Part shown: piece by piece, positions 1 through 5,950 of the stretch
How the letters are laid out: every line of letters begins with the position of its first letter
How positions within the stretch are numbered: position 1 is the first letter of the stretch
Assembly: GCA_030640905.1 (NCBI GenBank)
Contig: DAOWIM010000344.1
Coordinates: forward strand, 1-5,950
Reading direction: 5' to 3'
Origin: a bacterium
GTDB lineage: Bacteria > Zixibacteria > MSB-5A5 > GN15 > FEB-12
Length of the DNA: 5,950 bases
The notes under the pieces: generated by a model
The model's input: the letters and a program-made list of their open reading frames with translations, nothing else
Databases searched by the model: none
What the model was told of the DNA's origin: nothing
Made by a program: the position numbers and the translations under genes

Positions 1-151
1 ATCATAGATGCGATTCGGTGCCTTCTGAATGAATCGGGCAGCCGTCGCTCACAATTAATACCGAGTTTGGTAACTACCGAATGAACGAACCAAAAACCAG
101 GGTTTCTCAACAAGCCCCAAGGGGTGGGTCACCTATGCTATTGGACCCCAT
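1..151. other. Non-coding stretch with weak inverted repeats
   Basis: No supportable gene was found here. It lies just downstream of the 81-aa minus-strand gene. Several short inverted repeats are visible: CGATTC at 11-16 against GAATCG at 31-36 (14-nt loop), GGGTTT at 100-105 against AAGCCC at 112-117 (6-nt loop, with a G-T pair), and GGGGT at 121-125 against ACCCC at 145-149. Read on the minus strand, the 100-117 hairpin is followed by a short T run (complement of 92-96), which loosely resembles an intrinsic terminator. However, the stem has a C-A mismatch on that strand, so I do not call one. Confidence 0.4.
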
Positions 152-397
152 TTAAAACATATAGTGAAAAAGGGCTGTAATTAACCAAGGTAGGGCAATT
201 ACGCTATAACCCAATATGAGATTCACGAAATATCGAGATATCTTCTTCCGCGTGGGCACTCTCTTGTCTATTAAGTACCCACCCCACCAGTGGACGAAAC
301 CCGAACACCTCCGAAAGTACCAGACAAGTGCCGAATGAGCAAATAGAATGTTGAAAACTGCAAAAGGGACCACTAAATAAGTCAGAAACCAGCGCAA
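152..397 (-). CDS. Small two-helix membrane protein, unrecognised (81 aa)
   Basis: I do not recognise this protein. It is 81 aa with two hydrophobic segments, at about residues 3-27 (FLTYLVVPFAVFNILFAHSA) and 57-79 (FVNLILGYSVIALPWLITAL). They are joined by a basic loop with RR at 29-30, HWWGG at 36-40 and a KR...RKK cluster at 45-52. That layout predicts a hairpin in the inner membrane with the positive loop probably cytoplasmic. The start is TTG at 395-397. The only other codon before an upstream in-frame stop (404-406) is ATT, so no better upstream start exists. An in-frame GTG at residue 9 (371-373) is an alternative. No clear Shine-Dalgarno sequence sits in front of the TTG. It follows the 69-aa membrane gene by 72 nt on the same strand, so the two could share a transcript. 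The DNA is AT-richer than the large genes to the right. The clean helix-loop-helix pattern argues for a real gene; the weak start argues against. Confidence 0.45.
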   Translation of the reverse strand: MRWFLTYLVVPFAVFNILFAHSALVWYFRRCSGFVHWWGGYLIDKRVPTRKKISRYFVNLILGYSVIALPWLITALFHYMF

Positions 398-469
398 AAT
401 AACTTATCTCACTTTCAAAAATCTTGTGGGTTAGGTTGCTTGCAATCTGATCTACTGATCTGGTTCACC

Positions 470-679
470 TTATTTGCTATCTGATGTGTCATTCATTGTC
501 CGCCAAAATGCCCAAATAGCAAGCACACTTGAGCCTACAAGTCCACCCCACGAGAGCCAGAAAGGAACAATCCATCCGTCTATCAAGATTTGCGATCCAA
601 ACACTAATCTTGCCAAGTGCAGCAAGGCAACCAGACCAAAAATGGTACCCGAGATTATCATATACTTTTTCTTAGTCAT
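470..679 (-). CDS. Small two-helix membrane protein (69 aa)
   Basis: This is a 69-aa protein with a lysine-rich start (MTKKK) and two predicted transmembrane helices, at about residues 6-27 (YMIISGTIFGLVALLHLARL) and 36-59 (WIVPFWLSWGGLVGSSVLAI). A short GSQILID loop joins them, and the polar tail NDTSDSK closes the protein. The pattern FGLVALLHLARLVFG followed by GW.VP.W.SW.GL resembles a family of small conserved membrane proteins of unknown function that I have seen annotated as hypothetical in many bacteria; this is from memory, not from a search. The ATG at 677-679 is preceded at 6-nt spacing by AAGGGAG, the best ribosome binding site in the window. It lies 72 nt downstream of the dGTPase gene on the same strand, so it may be read through from that operon or have its own promoter; no clear promoter was found. 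There is no evidence for a specific function. Confidence 0.75.
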   Translation of the reverse strand: MTKKKYMIISGTIFGLVALLHLARLVFGSQILIDGWIVPFWLSWGGLVGSSVLAIWAFWRTMNDTSDSK

Positions 680-685
680 CCCAAT

Positions 686-692
686 CTCCCTT
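686..692 (-). promoter_or_regulatory. Strong Shine-Dalgarno site of the 69-aa membrane gene
   Basis: On the minus strand this reads AAGGGAG, close to the full anti-16S complement, and ends 6 nt before the ATG at 677-679. It fixes the start of the small membrane gene and supports that gene being translated. Confidence 0.75.
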
Positions 693-751
693 ATCTATCT
701 CATCCCGGCGTTCGACCTATGTAAATCAAAAATTCACGCCGCCACCCACCC

Positions 752-1861
752 CTACCGTCTTCTCAGTTGTTCATACTTCTCGGTGGCGTAGCGGTCGGTC
801 ATTCCAGCAATGTAATCGGCGGCAACAATCTCAACGCGCTCTTCCTCAAGCATCGCCCGGTAACGCGATGGCATCAGCGTCCGATCATCGCAGAACGCCG
901 CAAACAATAACCGGATTATCTCCCCCGCCCACTCGGTCAATGTAACCAGATGCTCTGTGCTATAAAGATTGGTCCGAAGGAAATCCTTGATCTCAGAAAC
1001 AGCCGGCGCCATCTCTGTAGAATAGCCGCACAGTTTGTTGCTACATCGGCGCACATCATCAAGCGATTTGATCTTGTGTGTATCCAGCCGTCGTCTCGTT
1101 TCGCCGATAACATCGGTCACCATCAGATCAAGTACACGTCGGAGTGATCCGTAGCGGTCAGAATCGGTCTGCGCAAAGATCGGTATCTGTTTGAGATCAT
1201 CGAGATTGATAATACCAGATGAGAGACCGTCATCAATGTCGTGCGAGTTGTATGCAATTTCATCGGCGATATCGACAATCGAAGCTTCCAGTGTCGGTTG
1301 CTCGTCGGTTGCAAATTCCGGATGGATCACCGTCACTTTGGTTTCGTGTTTAACAATCCCTTCCCGCACTTCGTAGGAGAGATTGAGCCCCGGATGATCG
1401 GCGTAGTGTTGTTCCAGCAGATCGACTACCCGCAACGACTGACGGTTATGATTAAACCCGCCGACCTCTTTCAATAGATCGTCGAGAACATCCTCACCGG
1501 CATGACCGAACGGCGTATGCCCCAGGTCGTGCACCAACGCAATCGCTTCGGCGAGGTCTTCGTTAAGACGCAAGTTACGGGCAATCGTGCGACTGATCTG
1601 GGCAACTTCGATAGTGTGAGTCAGTCGCGTGCGGTAGTGATCTTTTTCATGTGGAATAAAAACCTGTGTCTTGTATTCCATCCGACGGAACGCTGCCGAA
1701 TGGATGATCCGATCCCGGTCGCGCTGGAAGGCGGTCCGCAACGGATGATCGGCCTGGGCATACACCCTACCTTTTGACCGTGCGGCAAGAGCGGCATACG
1801 ATGCCAGTATTGTTGCCTCGCGCTGTTCTATCATCTCTCTGGTGAGTTCGGAACCGGTCAA
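752..1861 (-). CDS. dgt: dGTPase-like deoxynucleoside triphosphate triphosphohydrolase (HD domain)
   Basis: Cytoplasmic HD-superfamily enzyme. Characterised relatives split dNTPs, classically dGTP, into deoxynucleoside and tripolyphosphate, and so tune dNTP pools. At 369 aa it has the usual length of the bacterial dGTPase-like proteins, which are shorter than the roughly 505-aa E. coli Dgt. Visible family signatures are RTAFQRDRDRIIHSAAFRR (42-60), YKTQVF (63-68), RLTHTIEV with metal ligand H82, the LVHDLGHTPFGHAGE motif with H111-D112 and H115/H120, and DIADEIAYNSHDIDDG with the distal aspartate D200. All four expected HD metal ligands are present, so it should be active. The start is TTG at 1859-1861, overlapping the stop of the preceding gene as TTGA. 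An internal ATG at residue 10 (1832-1834) is the alternative, but starting at TTG keeps the LTRE.IE.RE N-terminus usual for the family. The Shine-Dalgarno signal is weak (GGAG 14 nt upstream), so translational coupling is likely. Substrate preference cannot be read from the sequence. Confidence 0.95.
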   Translation of the reverse strand: MTGSELTREMIEQREATILASYAALAARSKGRVYAQADHPLRTAFQRDRDRIIHSAAFRRMEYKTQVFIPHEKDHYRTRLTHTIEVAQISRTIARNLRLNEDLAEAIALVHDLGHTPFGHAGEDVLDDLLKEVGGFNHNRQSLRVVDLLEQHYADHPGLNLSYEVREGIVKHETKVTVIHPEFATDEQPTLEASIVDIADEIAYNSHDIDDGLSSGIINLDDLKQIPIFAQTDSDRYGSLRRVLDLMVTDVIGETRRRLDTHKIKSLDDVRRCSNKLCGYSTEMAPAVSEIKDFLRTNLYSTEHLVTLTEWAGEIIRLLFAAFCDDRTLMPSRYRAMLEEERVEIVAADYIAGMTDRYATEKYEQLRRR

Positions 1862-2697
1862 AAGACTTTCTCTTTCTCCGGTTGTTTGCCACCAAGATGA
1901 TACGAGAGCGATACCTGATGAGTGAATCCGAGTGACGAGTGGAAATTCGTAGCGTAGGTGATCGCTCCCTTCCGGAGATTGACTTCGAGACCGCCGCCGA
2001 ATTTTGTCGGCTTGGTCTCAAATCCCCAGAACAACGATGCTTTCCGCGAGACACGAATAAATTGTCCCAGCCCAAACTGTGGCTTCTCGCTATCTTCCAG
2101 CGTCACTCTACTGACTGTCGAGAACGACCGGCTTTTCGCAAACTCGAAATAGAGAGTGTGATACGGTTTGATCACCGGGCCGCCATCGTACGGCGTCGGC
2201 GAATTCAGATTGTCCATGACGATCGCCCCGTAGAACCGGGCGGTACGAACAGCCGCCCCTACACCGATAGCGGAAGCCCGAAGCTGCCCATACTTGCCGG
2301 GGCCAAAATCAAGAATCATTCCCGAGAGAGATATCCCTAACGAATAACGATTGTATGACATCGAAACGTTCAGCTTGGCGGTTCGTTCGGCGTAGAAATC
2401 ACGGTAGCCAAACTGGTCAAGACCGAAAGCAACGGTGTACGACTTGTATCTATAGGCAGTGACCAACGAAAGCCGGTCGAGGTCCTTCATCTCAAAACGA
2501 CGGGTGGCGATCATCTCGACCTTCGCTTCGCCCGGTTCGATGCCACCACTCGGTACCGCGAGCAACGCCGAGGCCGATGATTCCGAAAGCAACACACCCC
2601 CACCCAGGCCAGTGTTTCTTCCGGTCTCGACTTCTATCGCACCGACACTTCCGAAATGTAACAGAACGACAACAATTGTAAGCAAACATATCCGCAT
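1858..2697 (-). CDS. Exported outer-membrane beta-barrel protein, PorV/PorQ-like
   Basis: This is a 279-aa protein from the ATG at 2695-2697; a GTG two codons upstream (2701-2703) would give 281 aa and a GTGA overlap with the previous stop. Residues 1-20 are a classic signal peptide with a hydrophobic LLTIVVVLL core and a GSVGA cleavage site before IEVE. Residues 27-53 (GRNTGLGGGVLLSESSASAL and following) look like a worn version of the GGA...D..A...NPAGL entry motif of the PorV/PorQ/UPF0164 barrel class. The NPA box itself is not conserved (VPSGG here). The rest alternates short amphipathic strands and glycine turns. It ends with KPTKFGGGLEVNLRKGAITY and then HSSLGFTHQVSLSYHLG, which matches the usual closing strands of that class (LG.TH..SL.Y). 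A charged tail KQPEKEKVF follows. In Bacteroidota, PorV is the outer-membrane partner that accepts type IX secretion cargo; whether that holds here is inference. It sits between a secreted lamin-tail protein and the dGTPase gene. Confidence 0.7.
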   Translation of the reverse strand: MRICLLTIVVVLLHFGSVGAIEVETGRNTGLGGGVLLSESSASALLAVPSGGIEPGEAKVEMIATRRFEMKDLDRLSLVTAYRYKSYTVAFGLDQFGYRDFYAERTAKLNVSMSYNRYSLGISLSGMILDFGPGKYGQLRASAIGVGAAVRTARFYGAIVMDNLNSPTPYDGGPVIKPYHTLYFEFAKSRSFSTVSRVTLEDSEKPQFGLGQFIRVSRKASLFWGFETKPTKFGGGLEVNLRKGAITYATNFHSSLGFTHQVSLSYHLGGKQPEKEKVF

Positions 2698-2699
2698 GG

Positions 2700-4346
2700 T
2701 CACCGCACAATCACAATCGGTTTCTTGATCGACTCAATCCCAACCGCCTCTACATAGAGGATGTATATCCCAAGCGGCAACCGATTACCACCATCGGAGC
2801 GACCGTCCCAATAATAAACGGGCCGCAACCACGATTCATTGTCGGCCAGCGTACGCACCAACCGTCCCTCGCGATCAAATATCTTTATCCGATACTGGTC
2901 GGTCTCCGGCGCTTCAATTGTGATCGCCGTTGTCTCGTCGATACCGTTACCATCGGGAGCAAAATGGTCGGGAACGATCGTGACTTTCAGACCGGAATCG
3001 TTCGGTTGAACTACTATTTCGTTTTCTTCGCAGGGGGTGCCGTCGACATATAGTGAACGTCCCCACAAATTTTCGTCGATAAGATCAGTACTCCGACCCC
3101 ATGTATAGTTGTCGCCAAATCCATCATCGTACTGAAAGCGGTCGGCCTCAATGCCAAAGGTGTCGATCAACCGAACCAGGTCGCCATCGTTGTTCAAAGT
3201 TCTCCAACCGGTCGGCTCAATGTAGTCCCCGGCCCTTTGACCGTAGTAGCCGAAGAAAAACAGGGCATCTTCTGCCAGCACAAGATAGTCACCCGGATCA
3301 ATCATCAAGTCAGAGTCTATAATCGTACTCAGCCCCAACTCATCACCTATCAACCAGTTTTTCAGATTGATCGGGACGGTGTAACGGTTATATATCTCAA
3401 CCCATTCGCTGACCAGTCCGCCGGTCGGGTCGGCCATTACTTCGGTGATAATCAGAGGTGGATAGTCGTCACCGGTAGCAACAAACGTCAGAAGATTGTT
3501 ACGATCACGATCATCGGTTGGAACAGTCGCCTCGATATCAACATAAAGGCCATCGAAAGCAAATGTCTCTACAAGAAAGAGAGAATAGCCCGGATCAAGG
3601 TCGGGAACGTCGATCGATCCTATCGGAACACCAAACCCATTGGCCAGGATTTGTTGGAGCGAGACGGTCGCATTCTGCACAACCACCTGCCCCCGGTTGG
3701 TGAGAGTGAATCCGAGACGGGTGTCGCCATCGGCGGGGTCTACCTGCACCTCCTCTAAAGCCAGATCATATCCAACAGGGGTCAACGAATTGACAAACCC
3801 CGGAGTCGAACCTTCAAAATCAATCGACTGATAGATTGTCACACCACCGGGCGAACGTCGTTCCCACGAGTAGCCATCGTCGCTCGTTTCATCCCATGAG
3901 AATTCCGAAATCGTCTGTCCCCAGCCATCGAACAGAACGATAATGCCCTGCGGATTGGGCAATGAAAACGGGATATCGTACGGCGTCCTCAGTGATGCTT
4001 CGTATTCAGTATCGCCCCAGAACCCGGAGCTATCACCCCAATAGCTTTCAAATGCAGGTGAAATACCGGCAGCATAGAGTGAACGACAGATGATAAAGTA
4101 TTCGCCGGGCTGGAGGGCAAAATCGATCTCATCGAACCGAATCGGCGTAGTGCCAATCCACAGGTCGTAGTTCTTGAGCGACGCGGTAGGCGTAGCCGCA
4201 TCGTTGTAGAGTTCGACCCACTCCAATGAAGTTGCGCCACCCGGTTCGTTGACCATCGCTTCGTTGATTACCAAACCACCGAACGCCGATGCGGACAGCG
4301 CTATCACTGTTGCAACGATAATTAGAATGTAACTATATTGCCGCAT
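2700..4346 (-). CDS. Secreted protein with two lamin-tail domains and a FlgD-Ig-like C-terminus
   Basis: This 548-aa exported, probably cell-surface or extracellular protein has a signal peptide at 1-22 (hydrophobic YILIIVATVIALSAS, then AFGG). Lamin-tail domain 1 spans about 23-185: LVINEAMVNEP, EWVELYN, LQPGEYFII, and GSTPGFVN at its end. A CARDB-like beta sandwich spans about 192-290 (YDLALEEVQVD...LGFTLTNRGQVVV...DRNNLL). Lamin-tail domain 2 spans about 297-440: LIITEVMADPTGG, EWVEIYN, IDPGDYLVL, YTWGRSTD. The C-terminal FlgD-Ig/CHU_C-like domain spans about 453-548: FAPDGNGIDETT, YRIKIFDREGRLVRTL, YYWDGRSDGGNRLPLGIYIL. Such C-termini act as sorting tails or terminal Ig modules in FCB-group secreted proteins. 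No catalytic residues are visible, so it is probably a structural or binding protein. The start is ATG at 4344-4346, two nt after the preceding stop, with GGAG 10 nt upstream inside the preceding gene. The next gene begins at its stop. Confidence 0.85.
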   Translation of the reverse strand: MRQYSYILIIVATVIALSASAFGGLVINEAMVNEPGGATSLEWVELYNDAATPTASLKNYDLWIGTTPIRFDEIDFALQPGEYFIICRSLYAAGISPAFESYWGDSSGFWGDTEYEASLRTPYDIPFSLPNPQGIIVLFDGWGQTISEFSWDETSDDGYSWERRSPGGVTIYQSIDFEGSTPGFVNSLTPVGYDLALEEVQVDPADGDTRLGFTLTNRGQVVVQNATVSLQQILANGFGVPIGSIDVPDLDPGYSLFLVETFAFDGLYVDIEATVPTDDRDRNNLLTFVATGDDYPPLIITEVMADPTGGLVSEWVEIYNRYTVPINLKNWLIGDELGLSTIIDSDLMIDPGDYLVLAEDALFFFGYYGQRAGDYIEPTGWRTLNNDGDLVRLIDTFGIEADRFQYDDGFGDNYTWGRSTDLIDENLWGRSLYVDGTPCEENEIVVQPNDSGLKVTIVPDHFAPDGNGIDETTAITIEAPETDQYRIKIFDREGRLVRTLADNESWLRPVYYWDGRSDGGNRLPLGIYILYVEAVGIESIKKPIVIVR

Positions 4347-4348
4347 GC

Positions 4349-5950
4349 TTACAGCACTCCACTCAGTTCCAGCGACACGGTTCCGTAGTTCGCCTCGGTC
4401 TTCTGGCGGTCATATCGGTTGCTGATCTTCACACCAAGTTCAACGCCATCAATCAATTCGTGTCCATAACGCAAATACCAATACCAGTATCCTGTCACCA
4501 TAGTTGTCGGATCAATCCGCGTCAGGTTTGACCATATTTGTAGTGTACCCATCTTATCAGTTCGGTAACGGCAACCGGCAAAAACTGCCAGATAATCTCT
4601 TGCACCGGTCTTAGTGCTATGAGCAATATAACTTCTCATTGAGATTTTGCCAGAGGCAAATCGTGTTTCCAGTCGGGTGCGCTGGTTGATCTCGCGACCG
4701 CCTACAACCGACGAGGTATGCCGACGTGTCTGATTAAGATAGTCTATCCGGAATGACCAGGCCTTGCCGGTTTTTCGTTCGATTCCGGTCAGGAACTGAA
4801 TCATCGATGTATCACTGCTGCGGAACCCGATCAAACCGGCGTTGAACATCCGAACGTTTTCGATCAAGGGTATCGATGTTTTCAGCATGCCGCCCAGTTG
4901 TCCGCTCCGCTTGTCAGAATACGAGAAATCCACTTCGTCGATCTCATTTTGCCGCCGCAGATTTATGGCCTTGCTGCCGGAAGTCAGATCGACCAAGGCT
5001 TGGTCGTACCACCATGCTGAGTAACGAATATCGGAGCTACCGATCAGGTGTAGCCCTTCGCACACCGCCGCTATCGCTGCAACACCTTCCCCCGATTGAA
5101 GACTCAATTCCATAGCTGTCTTACCGTTTGTGTAGTCGCCGTCGAAATAGACACCGCAGAGAGAACGACTGATCGCAACATCGGTTTCTCGATTTTCCAA
5201 TTGATTCTGCCCAACGATCAAGCCAACCGACGTCCGCCCGGATTGTCGGCTGAGCATCGCTCCGAATGATCGCAGACTATGATTGTCGTCACGCACAAGA
5301 GAGGCCAGCACCTGACTGTTGAAACTTCCCGTTTGGAATCGACCATAGACGCCGTTGTATCCACCGTTGTCGGGATACAATACCGACTCGCTACCGATCT
5401 CCTCGGCAAAATCCAGCAGCTTGCCACGATAGCCAAAGACAGTTCCGAGACCGAATCGATTTGAGAAACTCCCCACTCTGATCTCCCGCACCCGTCCATC
5501 GGGACGCGTGTATCGCAGATGCCGGGCGATTATTCGTTCCACTCCAGAATATTCTCGCCTGACCTTAAGCGAGATTTCGAGACACTTATTGATCTCCAGT
5601 TGTAGCGAACTCTGATATCTACTCCGCCCTTGAGGTTCCAGCTCGACATCAAACTTGCTGGTAAACCGCCCGGACATTCTGAGAACGGCCGGCTTCGAAA
5701 CAAAAAAAGGCGCTGTCTGTTCGCCCTTAAGAAGACCGGAGCGATCCGGAGCCGTTCCGGCGACGAACGATAGATTGGGAACCTGGTCGAACAAGTGCAA
5801 GTTTGTTGAGTCGAGACCATGGAGGAGCAATTCCTTCAGCGTTAGAAATTGAACAGAATCAATCTCCCCCAACTGTAGAGCGGTTTCCAAGTCCTCGGTT
5901 GAGTTGAGCACGATCGTACTGAGATCGACCGCAGAAACTCCGCCTACCGA
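4349..5950 (-). CDS. Large outer-membrane beta-barrel-like protein, 5' end outside the window
   Basis: The reading frame is open to the right edge. The first usable start inside is a GTG at 5909-5911 (520 aa), but 13 further sense codons precede it (reading SVGGVSAVDLSTI), so the gene is most likely truncated by the window and lacks its signal peptide here. Counting from the GTG, residues 4-50 are predicted helical. They loosely resemble the linker and degenerate helix-hairpin-helix segments (ELLLHGLDSTNLHLFDQVPN) found before the barrel in some FCB-group proteins. From about 75 to the end the pattern is alternating polar/hydrophobic strands with glycine-aromatic turns typical of outer-membrane barrels: IRVGSFSNRFGLGTVFGYRG at 144-163, WWYDQ, GYWYWYLRYG near the end, and a final strand YGTVSLELSGVL. 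No enzyme motif is visible. The stop is TAA at 4349-4351, 2 nt before the lamin-tail gene, so it is probably the upstream member of the same operon. A transporter, secretion pore or surface scaffold is possible; none is shown. Confidence 0.75.
   Translation of the reverse strand, partial: SVGGVSAVDLSTIVLNSTEDLETALQLGEIDSVQFLTLKELLLHGLDSTNLHLFDQVPNLSFVAGTAPDRSGLLKGEQTAPFFVSKPAVLRMSGRFTSKFDVELEPQGRSRYQSSLQLEINKCLEISLKVRREYSGVERIIARHLRYTRPDGRVREIRVGSFSNRFGLGTVFGYRGKLLDFAEEIGSESVLYPDNGGYNGVYGRFQTGSFNSQVLASLVRDDNHSLRSFGAMLSRQSGRTSVGLIVGQNQLENRETDVAISRSLCGVYFDGDYTNGKTAMELSLQSGEGVAAIAAVCEGLHLIGSSDIRYSAWWYDQALVDLTSGSKAINLRRQNEIDEVDFSYSDKRSGQLGGMLKTSIPLIENVRMFNAGLIGFRSSDTSMIQFLTGIERKTGKAWSFRIDYLNQTRRHTSSVVGGREINQRTRLETRFASGKISMRSYIAHSTKTGARDYLAVFAGCRYRTDKMGTLQIWSNLTRIDPTTMVTGYWYWYLRYGHELIDGVELGVKISNRYDRQKTEANYGTVSLELSGVL
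4357..4360 (-). promoter_or_regulatory. Shine-Dalgarno site of the lamin-tail gene
   Basis: GGAG on the minus strand, 10 nt before the ATG at 4344-4346 and lying inside the end of the upstream barrel gene. It supports the chosen start and coupled translation of the pair. Confidence 0.5.

Noticed and set aside
449..460. GATC-TACT-GATC hairpin
   Set aside because: A 4-bp stem made only because GATC is its own complement is too weak to be a structural element.
680..751. Intrinsic terminator or promoter between the dGTPase gene and the 69-aa gene
   Set aside because: A short T run follows GGCGGCG on the minus strand, but no complementary arm lies next to it. TTGATT has no -10 box at normal spacing.
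474..791. Plus-strand open frame of 105 codons
   Set aside because: It is antisense to the 69-aa membrane gene and runs into the end of the dGTPase gene. It has no Shine-Dalgarno sequence, and its composition is that of a complement.
752..1861. A complete dGTPase-based antiphage defence island
   Set aside because: The enzyme is a standard housekeeping-type dGTPase-like protein, and no other defence gene, integrase or phage gene is present in the window.
1939..2340. Plus-strand open frame of 133 codons
   Set aside because: It is antisense to the PorV-like barrel gene, has an arginine-rich, low-sense product and no start signal.
3237..3758. Plus-strand open frame of 173 codons
   Set aside because: It lies wholly antisense to the lamin-tail gene, whose domain motifs are unmistakable. 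The translated product has no recognisable pattern.
5218..5499. Minus-strand alternate-frame open frame of 93 codons
   Set aside because: It is out of frame inside the large barrel gene, with a cysteine- and serine-rich shadow translation and no own signals.

Overview
The window looks like a piece of a bacterial chromosome from a Gram-negative lineage of the Fibrobacteres-Chlorobi-Bacteroidetes (FCB) type. A candidate phylum of the Zixibacteria kind is a plausible guess, but it is not proven. The basis is a run of envelope genes: an outer-membrane-barrel-like protein, a secreted protein with two lamin-tail domains and a FlgD-Ig-like C-terminus, and a small PorV/PorQ-like barrel. Such proteins are common in that group. 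Every credible gene is on the minus strand, so transcription runs from the right edge to the left. No RNA gene, CRISPR array, transposase or integrase was seen.

Right and centre (about 752-5950): four genes packed head to tail. In order of transcription they are (1) a large barrel-like protein whose 5' end lies outside the window, (2) a 548-aa exported lamin-tail-domain protein, (3) a roughly 280-aa exported PorV/PorQ-like barrel and (4) a dGTPase-like HD-domain triphosphohydrolase. The junctions are tight: a 2-nt gap, then a 2-nt gap or 4-nt GTGA overlap, then a 4-nt TTGA overlap. A single polycistronic mRNA with coupled translation is the simplest reading. The first three encode a surface or secretion module. 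The fourth is a cytoplasmic nucleotide enzyme that appears to ride on the same transcript.

Left (1-751): a visibly AT-richer stretch. Sample 60-base lines hand-counted at about 35-42% GC, against about 53-60% for sample lines inside the dGTPase gene. It holds two very small, probably two-helix membrane proteins. The 69-aa one has a strong Shine-Dalgarno sequence and a convincing membrane topology. The 81-aa one starts with TTG and is less certain. The last 151 bases hold only weak inverted repeats.

No complete, clearly new system can be shown from the sequence alone. The most interesting hypothesis is that genes 1-3 form a dedicated cargo/outer-membrane partner set, with the FlgD-Ig-like C-terminus as the sorting tail and the PorV-like barrel as its receptor, and that the dGTPase gene is co-expressed with it.
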